The translations under genes were made by a program, and so were the position numbers. Source: Actinomycetospora sp. (GTDB lineage: Bacteria; Actinomycetota; Actinomycetes; Mycobacteriales; Pseudonocardiaceae). From it: DNA of 10,913 nt. The notes beneath the pieces are model-generated. The model searched no databases. It was not told where the DNA came from and saw only the letters and a list, made by a program, of their open reading frames with translations. Below, in pieces: positions 1 through 6,784 of this stretch; position 1 is the stretch's first letter; each line of letters begins with the position of its first letter. The stretch spans positions 1 to 10,913 of the forward strand of contig JAICLN010000103.1 in NCBI GenBank assembly GCA_025925615.1, in the 5' to 3' direction.

Positions 1-13
1 AGGAGTGATCACC

Positions 14-733
14 ATGGCTGTCACCTTCCCCACCAAGTTCGACGTCCGCGAGGCCCGCGACCAGGCGTCCAAGGCCGTCGCCGACGCCGTCGACCCGCTG
101 CGTGCGCCGTCGCTGGCCCTGCTCGGCCTCGGCGACTACGCCGTGGCCAGCGCCCAGGACGCGTTCGCCCGCGTGCAGGCCGGCGCCACCGAGGTCCAGG
201 CCCGCGTCGAGGACCTGCCCTCGGAGATCCAAGAGCTGCGCACCCGGCTCTCCGCCGAGGACTTCCGCAAGCTCGCGGAGAACTACCTCAAGGCCGTCCA
301 GGGCGTGTACGAGGACCTGGTCAAGCGCGGCACCACCGCCTACTCCAAGATCAAGGCGCAGCCGCAGGTCAAGCAGGCCCTCACCACCGTCGACTCGGTG
401 TCGAGCGAGCTGGAGAGCCGCCTCGAGGACACCGTCGAGGAGTTCCGCGTCCGCGGCGAGGGCGTCCTGGCCGGTGTCACCAAGCAGACCCGCTCGGTCG
501 GCGAGCGCGCCGCCCGCTACACCCAGCGGGCGAGCGAGGAGGCCGCCGAGACGCTGACCGAGGCCGGCGCCGAGGCTGCCGCCGAGGTCAAGGAGGCCGG
601 TGACGAGGTGGCGTCGGAGACCCGCAGCGCCGCCCGCAGGACCGCCGCCCGGACCGCCCCGAAGAAGCAGGGCCCGAAGAACGCCCCCAAGTCCGCGGCC
701 ACCACCGCCGCCGACAAGCGCGCCAAGAGCTGA
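14..733 (+). CDS. hbhA: HbhA-like heparin-binding haemagglutinin family protein
   Basis: This 239-aa protein resembles the mycobacterial heparin-binding haemagglutinin, a surface-associated adhesin that binds glycosaminoglycans through a lysine-rich tail. Residues 65-112 (motifs DLPSEIQELR, FRKLAENYLKAV and YEDLVKRG) and 157-168 (TKQTRSVGERAA) follow the HbhA pattern closely. The protein has no signal peptide or membrane segment, as in HbhA. It is predicted to be almost entirely alpha-helical coiled coil over about residues 10-205, then a low-complexity Lys/Arg/Ala/Pro tail (206-239). That tail is shorter and less regular than the KKAAPAK repeats of M. tuberculosis HBHA, so heparin binding is inferred only. 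The ATG at 14 is chosen over an in-frame GTG at 5 because AGGAG at 1-5 sits 8 nt upstream and would overlap the earlier start. The gene stands alone, with a strong terminator behind it. Family assignment is firm; the adhesin role is not. Confidence 0.88.
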   Translation: MAVTFPTKFDVREARDQASKAVADAVDPLRAPSLALLGLGDYAVASAQDAFARVQAGATEVQARVEDLPSEIQELRTRLSAEDFRKLAENYLKAVQGVYEDLVKRGTTAYSKIKAQPQVKQALTTVDSVSSELESRLEDTVEEFRVRGEGVLAGVTKQTRSVGERAARYTQRASEEAAETLTEAGAEAAAEVKEAGDEVASETRSAARRTAARTAPKKQGPKNAPKSAATTAADKRAKS

Positions 734-751
734 CGCTCCTCACGCGATCCA

Positions 752-794
752 CGGCCCCGCCGCCACCGGGCTCCCCACGGTGGCGACGGGGCCG
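752..794 (+). terminator. Hairpin terminator after the hbhA-like gene
   Basis: Two 17-nt arms (752-768 and 778-794) pair along their whole length with one G-U wobble around a 9-nt loop, starting 18 nt after the hbhA-like stop. The sequence after the stem (TCGTTGTGTG) is only mildly T-rich, as is usual for actinobacterial terminators. The rest of the gap up to 944 shows no gene and no clear promoter, apart from the ribosome binding site of the next gene. Confidence 0.8.
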
Positions 795-944
795 TCGTTG
801 TGTGACCGACCCCGCGGGACCCACCCGTCCGGGGTGCGGAATGATGGGCGCAGCGTGCTTGTTGATCGGTACAGTGACCGGCGCCTCCCGCCCCGCAGGC
901 GGCCCCGGAAGCACCCCTCGTACGACATCTCGAGAAGGAGAGCT

Positions 945-1157
945 GTGGCAGTCACCGACGCCGGCAGCGCCGCCCGCCCGTCGCGGAACGTCGATCCCGA
1001 GCAGGCCCGGGACGCGCTCATCGATCAGGAGACCGCCGAGCTGAACCAGCTGCTCGACCGCATCGACGGCCTCACCTACGAGGCGCGCCGCCGGCTGCGT
1101 CGGCTCGAGCACCACCGCCGGGGCGTGGCCCCCGAGTGGACCTCGCGCCACGGCTGA
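945..1157 (+). CDS. Hypothetical 70-aa charged helical protein
   Basis: I do not recognise this small protein. It starts at GTG 945, with AAGGAG at 935-940 only 4 nt upstream, and ends at TGA 1155-1157. The N-terminal 20 residues look disordered. Residues 21-60 are strongly charged and probably one or two amphipathic helices: ARDALIDQETAELNQLLDRI has a heptad-like spacing of Leu/Ile, followed by an Arg-rich stretch (YEARRRLRRLEHHRR). There are no cysteines, no signal peptide and no membrane segment. The codons keep the G/C third-position bias of the region, which supports real coding. Its stop is 3 nt from the stop of the convergent ABC ATPase gene, leaving no room for a separate terminator. 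Function unknown. Confidence 0.6.
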   Translation: MAVTDAGSAARPSRNVDPEQARDALIDQETAELNQLLDRIDGLTYEARRRLRRLEHHRRGVAPEWTSRHG

Positions 1158-1160
1158 CGT

Positions 1161-2246
1161 TCAGGCGAGGCGCGCCCCGGTGGAGGCGTCGAAGGCGTGC
1201 ACCGCGTCGGCGTCGACGCGCAGCGCGATCGTCTCGCCGTAGCGCACGTTGGTCCGGCCGGGGCCGCGGACCACCAGCGTCGTGGCCTCGTCCTCGGCCA
1301 TGTGGGCATAGAGGTAGGACTCGCTGCCGAGCTCCTCGACGACGTCGACGACGGCCTTCACCCCGCCGCCCGACCCGTCGGAGTCCAGCGCGAGGTCCTC
1401 CGGGCGCACGCCCACCGTCACGGTGTCGGCAGAGCCCGCGGCGTCCCGGACCTCGCGGTGCAGCGGGATCTCCATCCCGCCGAGCGTGACCCCGTCCCCG
1501 GAGCGCCGCAGGTCGAGCAGGTTCATCGCCGGTGAGCCGATGAAGCCCGCGACGAACGCGTTGACCGGGCGGTCGTAGAGCTCGGACGGGGTCGCGTACT
1601 GCTGGAGCGCCCCGTCCCGGAGCACGGCCACCCGGTCGCCCATGGTCATGGCCTCGACCTGGTCGTGCGTGACGTAGACGGTGGTGACCTCGAGGCGGTT
1701 CTGCAGCGACGCGATCTGCGAGCGGGTCTGCACGCGCATCTTGGCGTCGAGGTTCGACAACGGCTCGTCCATGAGGAACACCCGCGGTTCCCGGACGATC
1801 GCCCGCCCCATGGCCACGCGCTGGCGCTGGCCGCCGGAGAGGGCCTTGGGCTTGCGGTCGAGGTAGTCCGTGAGCCCGAGCAGCTCCGCGGCGTCGGCGA
1901 CCCGCTTCGCCTGCTCCTCCTTGTCCATGCGCCGCATCTTCAGCGGGAACGCCATGTTCTCGCGCACCGTCTTGGCCGGGTAGAGCGCGTAGCTCTGGAA
2001 CACCATCGCGATGTCGCGGTCCTTGGACGGCACGTCGACGACGTCGCGCCCGTCGATGCGCACGCTGCCCGCGTCGATCGGCTCCAGCCCGGCCAGCATC
2101 CGCAGCGCCGTGGACTTCCCCGACCCGGACGGCCCGACGAGGACGACGAGCTCGCCGTCGGTGATCGTCAGGTCGAGCTTGTCGACGGCCGGCGTCGCGC
2201 CCGGGGTGTAGATGCGCGAGGCCTGGTCGAACACCACTTCAGCCAT
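1161..2246 (-). CDS. Carbohydrate ABC importer ATP-binding protein (MalK/UgpC/SmoK type)
   Basis: This 361-aa cytoplasmic ATPase would power sugar or polyol import by the two permeases encoded upstream. Nucleotide-binding motifs are intact: Walker A GPSGSGKST (38-46), Q-loop Q84, signature LSGGQ (136-140), Walker B VFLMDEP (156-162), D-loop SNLD (164-167) and the switch histidine H194. Residues from about 235 (FIGSPAMN) to the end form the MalK-type TOBE regulatory domain, including VGVRPEDL. The segment after the Q-loop reads ALYPAKTVREN, where many relatives have PHMTV; this is a mild variant outside the catalytic residues. The ATG at 2246 is preceded by a GAGGA-type site and lies 7 nt after the permease stop, so this is the last gene of the importer operon. 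Such ATPases can serve several importers, so substrate cannot be read from this protein alone. Confidence 0.95.
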   Translation of the reverse strand: MAEVVFDQASRIYTPGATPAVDKLDLTITDGELVVLVGPSGSGKSTALRMLAGLEPIDAGSVRIDGRDVVDVPSKDRDIAMVFQSYALYPAKTVRENMAFPLKMRRMDKEEQAKRVADAAELLGLTDYLDRKPKALSGGQRQRVAMGRAIVREPRVFLMDEPLSNLDAKMRVQTRSQIASLQNRLEVTTVYVTHDQVEAMTMGDRVAVLRDGALQQYATPSELYDRPVNAFVAGFIGSPAMNLLDLRRSGDGVTLGGMEIPLHREVRDAAGSADTVTVGVRPEDLALDSDGSGGGVKAVVDVVEELGSESYLYAHMAEDEATTLVVRGPGRTNVRYGETIALRVDADAVHAFDASTGARLA

Positions 2247-2253
2247 CAGATCC

Positions 2254-3135
2254 TCACTTCACCGCGCCGAACGACAGACCCTGCACCAACTTGTTCTGGG
2301 CGAACCACCCGGCGAGGACCACCGGCAGCGCCGCGAGCGTCGCCGCCGCGGAGAGCCGGGCCCAGTACAGGCCCTCGGAGGTGATGAACCCGACGAGGAA
2401 CACCGGGACGGTGCCGGCGTTCGCGGCGGTCAGGTTCACCGCGAAGAAGAACTCGTTCCACGCGAAGATCACGCAGATCAGCGCGGTCGCGAAGATGCCG
2501 GGCGAGATGATCGGCAGGACCACCTCGCGCAGCGTGCGCCCCAGCGAGGCGCCGTCGATCGACGCGGCCTCGAGCAGTTCCTTGGGCACCTCGAGGAAGA
2601 ACGACCGCATCATCCACACCGCGATCGGCAGGTTCATGGCGGTGTAGAGGACGATCAGCGTCCAGATGTTGTCGAGCGCCCGGATCTCGTTCACCACGAC
2701 GTAGATCGGGACGATCGCCGCGACGACCGGCAGCATCTTCGTGGAGATGAAGAAGAACAGGACGTCCTGGGTCTTCTCCACCGGACGCAGCGAGAGCGCG
2801 AACGCCGCGGGCGTCGCCAGGAGGAGCACCAGGATCGTCGAGATCGCCGTCGCGCCGAGGGAGTTCGCCAGGTACGGCCCGATGCCGGCGTCGAACACCG
2901 CCTCGAACTGCTCGAGGGTCGGCGAGAAGAACAGCGTGGGCGGGTCGGTGTAGGCGGCGGACTCCGTCTTGAACGCCGTGAGCACCATCCACAGGACCGG
3001 GAAGAAGAACCCGATCGCGACGATCCACGTCAGCGTCGTCAGCAGGACCGGCCCGACGCTCGACGGGCGCCGGGAGCCCTCGGTCCGCGCCGGGGCGGAC
3101 GTCGTCGTCGAGGTGTCCTCGATCGTCGCGGCCAT
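2254..3135 (-). CDS. Polyol-type carbohydrate ABC transporter permease 2 (MalG/SmoG type)
   Basis: This 293-aa inner-membrane permease has about six membrane segments (roughly 29-54, 93-117, 126-148, 156-180, 212-237 and 262-283). The cytoplasmic EAA loop that docks on the ATPase is clear: EAASIDGA at 189-196, followed by LP at 207-208. Residues 131-182 (STKMLPVVAAIVPIYVVV, then LDNIWTLIVLYTAMNLPIAV, then MMRSFFLEVP) match my recollection of the second permeases of sorbitol/mannitol-type (SmoG/MtlG) systems more than maltose permeases; this is the basis for the polyol call. Its ATG shares one base with the stop of permease 1 (TGATG), indicating translational coupling. The N-terminal 25 residues are Ser/Thr-rich and probably disordered. 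Confidence 0.92.
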   Translation of the reverse strand: MAATIEDTSTTTSAPARTEGSRRPSSVGPVLLTTLTWIVAIGFFFPVLWMVLTAFKTESAAYTDPPTLFFSPTLEQFEAVFDAGIGPYLANSLGATAISTILVLLLATPAAFALSLRPVEKTQDVLFFFISTKMLPVVAAIVPIYVVVNEIRALDNIWTLIVLYTAMNLPIAVWMMRSFFLEVPKELLEAASIDGASLGRTLREVVLPIISPGIFATALICVIFAWNEFFFAVNLTAANAGTVPVFLVGFITSEGLYWARLSAAATLAALPVVLAGWFAQNKLVQGLSFGAVK

Positions 3136-4088
3136 CAGCTCTCACTCCCGGCAGCACCGAAGGAACGGAATACCAGCCGCAGCGCGAACGTCGCGACGAT
3201 GATCGTCAGCACGACGACGACGACGCCCATCGCGGCCGACTGCCCGATGTCGAAGCCGAGGAACGCGCGCTGGTAGATGTAGAAGGGCAGGTTCGCCGAC
3301 GCCGTGCCGGGCCCGCCCTGCGTGATCATGTAGACGGCGTCGAAGGTGTTCACCAGGTAGATCGCGCCGAGCACGATCCCCAGTTCGAGGAACCGCCGCA
3401 GGTGCGGCAGCGTCAGCTCGACGAAGATCGCCCAGGCGCCGGCGCCGTCCACCCGGGCCGCCTCGACCTGGTCACCGGGCATGGACTGCAGGCCCGCGAG
3501 CAGCAGCAGCATCATGAACGGCGTCCACTGCCAGATCAGCGAGGCCATGACCGACGCGAGCGGGAAGGTCGACACCCAGTCCGTGCCGGAGGCCCCGAAC
3601 GGCGAGAGCACGAAGTTGATGAGGCCGTAGGTCGGGTCGAGCAGGGTCGTCTTCCACAGCAGCGCCGCCGCGACCGGCGTGATGAGGAACGGCGTCACCA
3701 GCAACGTCCGCACCACCCCGCGCCCGATGAAGTGCCGGTTGAGCAGCAGGGCGAGCAGCAGGCCGAGGATGACCGCGATGATCACCGAGCCGAGCGTCAT
3801 GATGATCGTGTTGAGCGCGACCCCGCGGAACTGCGAGTCCGCGAACACGCTCACGTAGTTCTCGAACCACACGAACCGTTGCGACCCGGGCCGCACCAGG
3901 TTCCACGACTGCACCGAGTAGTAGAGCGTCAGCAGGAACGGGATCTGGGTGACGACGATGGTGAACACCAGCGCCGGCACCAGCGGCGCCCGCCGCACCC
4001 ACCCCTCCGCCCGCGAGGACCGCGTCGTCGTGCCTCCCGCAGGCGCCGGTGGAGGTGACGACGCGGGTCGTTCCAGGGTCGTGGTCAC
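3135..4088 (-). CDS. Polyol-type carbohydrate ABC transporter permease 1 (MalF/SmoF type)
   Basis: This 317-aa inner-membrane permease pairs with the product of the next gene to form the channel. About six membrane segments are visible (roughly 36-60, 93-116, 126-147, 177-200, 234-256 and 285-307). The EAA loop reads EAARVDGA at 209-216, followed by LP at 227-228. The first 30 residues are Pro/Thr/Ser-rich and cytoplasmic. The open frame extends far upstream through the binding-protein gene, but that part reads as Arg/Gly-rich nonsense. The real start is GTG 4088, which overlaps the binding-protein stop as GTGA (4085-4088) and has a GGGGGAG site about 8 nt upstream. The 4-nt overlap implies coupled translation and matched production with the binding protein. 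Confidence 0.93.
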   Translation of the reverse strand: MTTTLERPASSPPPAPAGGTTTRSSRAEGWVRRAPLVPALVFTIVVTQIPFLLTLYYSVQSWNLVRPGSQRFVWFENYVSVFADSQFRGVALNTIIMTLGSVIIAVILGLLLALLLNRHFIGRGVVRTLLVTPFLITPVAAALLWKTTLLDPTYGLINFVLSPFGASGTDWVSTFPLASVMASLIWQWTPFMMLLLLAGLQSMPGDQVEAARVDGAGAWAIFVELTLPHLRRFLELGIVLGAIYLVNTFDAVYMITQGGPGTASANLPFYIYQRAFLGFDIGQSAAMGVVVVVLTIIVATFALRLVFRSFGAAGSES

Positions 4089-5473
4089 TGGTAGCTCTCC
4101 CCCACCGTCGACGCGTACTCCTGGGACTGCGCGAGCGCCTCGGGGACCGTCTGCTGGCCGGCGATGGCGGCGGACAGCTGCTGGCTGACCCGGGTGCCGA
4201 GGTCCTGGAACTCGGGGATCCGGACGAACTGCACACCCTGGTAGGGCACCGGCTGCACCGTCGGCTGCGCCGGGTTGGCCGTCTGGATCGCGTTCAGCAC
4301 GGTCGGCGCGAACGCCGCCGCGGCCTGCTGGTACTGCGGGATCCGGTAGGTCGAGAGCCGCGACCCCGGCGGCAGCGACGTCCAACCGAGCTGGGTCCCG
4401 ACCCGCTGCATGTACTGCTTCGAGGTCATCCAGCTCATGAACTTCCAGGCGGCGTCGGGCCGCGGCGAGGTCTTCGGGATCGCCAGCGACCAGGTGTAGA
4501 GCCAGCCGGAGCTGGGCGTGGCGACGACGGGGGCCGGGGCGTAGCCGACCTTCCCGACGACGGTGGACTCGTCGGGGTTCTCGACGGTGCCGGCCGCGGA
4601 GGTGGCGTCGTACCACATCGCGGCGTTGCCCTGGCCGAACTGCGTGGCGCACTCGGAGAACCCGGACTGGGAAGCGCCGGGCTCCCCGTAGTTCCGGACG
4701 GTGTCGACGTAGAACTGCGCCGCCTGCTCGAACTGCGGGCTCGTGAGCTGCGCGCGCCACTGCGGGTCGTACCAGCGGCCGCCGAAGGTGTTCACCACCG
4801 TGTCGAACGGGGCCATCATCTCGCCCCACCCGGGCTTGCCGCGCAGACAGATGCCCGCGCGTCCCGCCTGGCGGTCGGTGAGCTTCGCGGCCATGTCCGC
4901 GACCTGCGGCCACGTCGGCTGGGCGGGCATCACCAGGCCGGCCTGCGCGAACAGGTCCTTGCGGTACATGAGGAACGACGACTCGCCGTAGAACGGCACC
5001 GAGTACATGTCGCCGTTGAAGGAGAGCGAGTTGCGCACCGTCGGGATGAAGTCGTCCGGGTCGTACCCCGGGGTCGCGTTGATCATCGGCTTCAGGTCGG
5101 TCAGCCAACCGTTCTGCGCCCACTGCGGGGTCTCGTAGTTCGAGATCATGACGACGTCGAACTCGCCGCCGCCGGTCGCGACGCTCGCGGTGATCTTCGC
5201 ACGGGCCTCGTTCTCGGAGAGCGAGACGAAACGCATCCGGATGCCCGGGTTCTCGGCCTCGAACTGGGGCGAGAGCTTGATCGCGTCCTCCATCTGGGAG
5301 TTGGACACGATCGCGACGGTGATCGTCTGCGCGCCGGCCTCCCCGCCCAGGGCCCCCGCTCCCGAGCACCCCGCGACGGCGCCGAGGAGGGCGACGGCGA
5401 GCAGGGCCAGCAGCGGGAGCCGCGTCCGTCCCGGGCGCCGCGACCCCGTCGCCTCGTCCGCGCTGCGTCGCAC
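4085..5473 (-). CDS. Polyol ABC transporter solute-binding lipoprotein (SmoE type)
   Basis: This protein of about 462 aa captures the substrate outside the membrane and delivers it to the permeases. The N-terminus is a lipoprotein signal: basic residues (RRPGRTR), a hydrophobic stretch at 19-32 and a lipobox ending VAGC, with lipidated Cys at 36. The mature part is a family-1 extracellular solute-binding fold. The blocks FYGESSFLMYRKDL (161-174), GICLRGKPGWGE (207-218), WTSLPPGSR and PVPYQGVQFVRIPEF near the C-terminus are those I associate with sorbitol/mannitol-binding SmoE-like proteins. GTG 5473 is preferred because GGGGAGG lies 5 nt upstream; earlier in-frame starts at 5527 and 5587 would give an overlong signal region. 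It is the first gene of the operon and is controlled by the divergent promoter region shared with the LacI regulator. The exact polyol cannot be told from sequence. Confidence 0.9.
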   Translation of the reverse strand: MRRSADEATGSRRPGRTRLPLLALLAVALLGAVAGCSGAGALGGEAGAQTITVAIVSNSQMEDAIKLSPQFEAENPGIRMRFVSLSENEARAKITASVATGGGEFDVVMISNYETPQWAQNGWLTDLKPMINATPGYDPDDFIPTVRNSLSFNGDMYSVPFYGESSFLMYRKDLFAQAGLVMPAQPTWPQVADMAAKLTDRQAGRAGICLRGKPGWGEMMAPFDTVVNTFGGRWYDPQWRAQLTSPQFEQAAQFYVDTVRNYGEPGASQSGFSECATQFGQGNAAMWYDATSAAGTVENPDESTVVGKVGYAPAPVVATPSSGWLYTWSLAIPKTSPRPDAAWKFMSWMTSKQYMQRVGTQLGWTSLPPGSRLSTYRIPQYQQAAAAFAPTVLNAIQTANPAQPTVQPVPYQGVQFVRIPEFQDLGTRVSQQLSAAIAGQQTVPEALAQSQEYASTVGESYQ

Positions 5474-5504
5474 GCCGCCTCCCCGAGCCGCTGGGTGTGG
5501 ACAC

Positions 5505-5528
5505 CGTGAACGAGTGACGTGGTTCACG
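5505..5528. promoter_or_regulatory. Inverted repeat CGTGAAC-N10-GTTCACG in the importer leader
   Basis: Perfect 7-bp arms (5505-5511 and 5522-5528) flank a 10-nt spacer. The element lies downstream of the predicted importer transcription start and upstream of its ribosome binding site. It could be a small leader hairpin or a second regulator site. Its sequence differs from the CAAGCGCTTG operator, so a different protein would be expected if it is a DNA site. Confidence 0.35.
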
Positions 5529-5546
5529 CCGTCGTCACGTCGGGCG

Positions 5547-5576
5547 ACGGTAGAGCCGCGATCCGTGTCTACGCAA
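5547..5576 (-). promoter_or_regulatory. Probable promoter of the polyol importer operon
   Basis: On the minus strand TTGCGT (5576-5571) and TACCGT (5552-5547) are separated by 18 nt, a reasonable housekeeping-sigma promoter. Transcription would start near 5540 and leave a leader of about 67 nt before the GTG at 5473. The -35 element overlaps the CAAGCGCTTG palindrome, so a bound repressor would block polymerase directly. Confidence 0.55.
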
Positions 5577-5583
5577 GCGCTTG
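5574..5583. promoter_or_regulatory. LacI-family operator palindrome CAAGCGCTTG
   Basis: This is a perfect 10-bp dyad with a central CG, the typical core of operators bound by LacI/GalR family repressors. It lies between the divergent importer and regulator genes. It overlaps the minus-strand -35 (5571-5576) and shares TTG with the plus-strand TTGACA (5581-5586). The likely ligand is the LacI protein encoded at 5719, giving repression of the importer and autoregulation. Binding is inferred from family knowledge and position. Confidence 0.7.
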
Positions 5584-5609
5584 ACACAACTCCGGGAGAG
5601 GATTCCGAC
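5581..5609 (+). promoter_or_regulatory. Possible promoter of the LacI-family gene (TTGACA -35)
   Basis: TTGACA at 5581-5586 is an exact consensus -35. The matching -10 is weak: at 17 nt spacing it reads TCCGAC (5604-5609). The -35 shares three bases with the operator palindrome, consistent with autoregulation. The transcript would carry a leader of roughly 100 nt before the preferred GTG at 5719. Confidence 0.35.
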
Positions 5610-5718
5610 GGCGATCACGACGGCACCGTCCGGCGATCTTCCGACCCCGGACAGCACGCCGAGGGGCATCATGCGTCCCGGCAGGAACGCGTCGGGAACG
5701 GGTGCGGGAGGTCCAGCG

Positions 5719-6759
5719 GTGGTCACGATGGCCGATGTGGCTCGCCGGGCGGGCGTCTCGACCGCGACCGTCTCGCACGTCCTCAACAACACCCGGGCGG
5801 TCAGCGACGACACCCGCGCCGCGGTGCTCGCGGCGGTCGAGGAGACCGCCTACACGCCGAACACCGTCGCGCGCTCGCTCGCGACCTCCCGGACCACCAC
5901 CCTGGGCCTGGTCCTCTCCGCGATCTCGAACCCCTACTTCGGCGAGCTGCTCTCCGCCGCCGAACGCGCCGCCGCGGCGGCTGGCTACACGCTGCTGCTG
6001 GTCGACCCGCACGAGGACCCGGCCTACGAGCGCACCGTGGTCGCCCGGCTGCACAACCACCGCGTCGACGGCGTCGTGCTCGCCCCGTCCGCGGACCCGG
6101 AGGCGGCGCTGGAGTACCTCGCCCGCCACGACGTCCCGACGGTGCTGCTCGACCGGCTGGTCTCGACAGGGCTCGCGGCCGGCCTCGACCAGGTCGGCAG
6201 CGAGAACTCCGCGTCGACCGCGACGCTCACGTCGCACCTGGTGGAGCAGCACGGCCACCGCCGGATCGCGCTGGTCGCGGGGCTGGCCGGGCTCGCGACG
6301 ACCGAGGAGCGGCGGGCGGGCTTCGTGGCGGCGCTCGAGGCGGCGGGCATCCCGCCCGACCCGGCGCTGGAGGTCTCCGGGGAGTCCGCCACCGAGCCGG
6401 CACGCGCCGCGATGGCCGGGCTGCTGGCGCTGCCCGAGCCGCCCACGGCCGTCGTCGTCGGGAACAACTCCATGACGATCGGGGTGATCGCGGCGCTGCG
6501 CGACGCGGGCTCCCGGGTGCCCGACGACGTGGCCGTGGTCGCCTTCGACGACTTCGCCTGGGCCGACCTGTTCGCGCCCCGGCTGACCGTGATGGCGCAG
6601 CCGTTCGCGCAGATCGCCGGCGAGGCGGTGCGCCTGCTCCTGCGCCGCCGCGCCCAGCCCGACGCGCCCGTCGAGGTGCTGCGCCTGCCGCCGACCTTCG
6701 TCGTCCGCGAGTCCTGCGGGTGCGCCTCCGGCGCTCGTGAGCACGTTCTGGTGCTATAG
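5719..6759 (+). CDS. LacI-family transcriptional regulator of the polyol locus
   Basis: This 346-aa repressor has a LacI-type helix-turn-helix at 4-23 ([20 protein letters not shown]), a hinge with [12 protein letters not shown] (45-56) that inserts into the operator minor groove, and a periplasmic-binding-protein-like sensor domain from about 62 to 330 ([17 protein letters not shown], then VDGVVLAPS, then [11 protein letters not shown]). It ends with the usual FVVRESCG followed by 12 extra residues, the last six of which are encoded by the 40-bp palindrome. The preferred start is GTG 5719: GGAGGT (5707-5712) lies 6 nt upstream and the length matches the family norm. ATG 5671 (GAGGGG upstream) and TTG 5581 are possible but add a disordered extension. 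It is divergent from the importer and 25 nt upstream of xylB, so it probably controls both. The inducer is probably a polyol or pentulose (inferred). Confidence 0.92.
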   Translation: MVTMADVARRAGVSTATVSHVLNNTRAVSDDTRAAVLAAVEETAYTPNTVARSLATSRTTTLGLVLSAISNPYFGELLSAAERAAAAAGYTLLLVDPHEDPAYERTVVARLHNHRVDGVVLAPSADPEAALEYLARHDVPTVLLDRLVSTGLAAGLDQVGSENSASTATLTSHLVEQHGHRRIALVAGLAGLATTEERRAGFVAALEAAGIPPDPALEVSGESATEPARAAMAGLLALPEPPTAVVVGNNSMTIGVIAALRDAGSRVPDDVAVVAFDDFAWADLFAPRLTVMAQPFAQIAGEAVRLLLRRRAQPDAPVEVLRLPPTFVVRESCGCASGAREHVLVL

Positions 6760-6776
6760 CCCCGGAAAGTGCTCAC
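6737..6776. repeat. 40-bp imperfect palindrome at the lacI/xylB junction
   Basis: The element is symmetric about 6756.5: outer arms GTGAGCAC/GTGCTCAC, then TTC/GAA, then GG/CC, with GCTATAGC at the centre. Of 20 symmetric positions, 17 are Watson-Crick pairs and one more is G-U in RNA. The central CTATAG contains TAG on both strands, and the plus-strand TAG is the stop codon of the LacI gene. The right arm ends 8 nt before the xylB ATG. As RNA it forms a long hairpin; as DNA it is an extended dyad. It may be a dispersed palindromic repeat, a terminator/attenuator, or a large operator. Which of these applies cannot be decided from one copy. Confidence 0.75.
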
Positions 6777-6784
6777 ATGGGCGC

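Noticed and set aside
2978..2985. A second GTGAGCAC matching the arm of the 40-bp palindrome
   Set aside because: It lies inside the permease 2 coding sequence without the rest of the symmetry, so an 8-base match by chance is the simpler reading.
2212..3276. A 354-codon plus-strand open frame antisense to permease 2
   Set aside because: Its product is Arg/Asp/Glu/Gly-rich with no domain pattern, and it is antisense to a clear permease. Long antisense frames are expected at this GC content.
4089..5504. Upstream extension of the permease 1 frame through the binding-protein gene
   Set aside because: The extension reads as low-complexity Arg/Gly/Ala sequence, while the other frame encodes a clear solute-binding protein. 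The permease starts at the GTGA overlap.
5565..5587. GTGTC-N13-GACAC around the LacI operator
   Set aside because: The 5-bp arms are not centred on the CAAGCGCTTG dyad, so they probably do not extend the operator.
5581..5718. TTG 5581 or ATG 5671 as the start of the LacI protein
   Set aside because: TTG 5581 lies inside the operator/-35. ATG 5671 is possible, but GTG 5719 has the better-spaced GGAGGT and gives the family-typical length.
5148..6744. Long open frames on both strands over the regulator gene
   Set aside because: They are shadows of the LacI coding sequence, with products dominated by Arg, Gly and Pro and no recognisable motifs.
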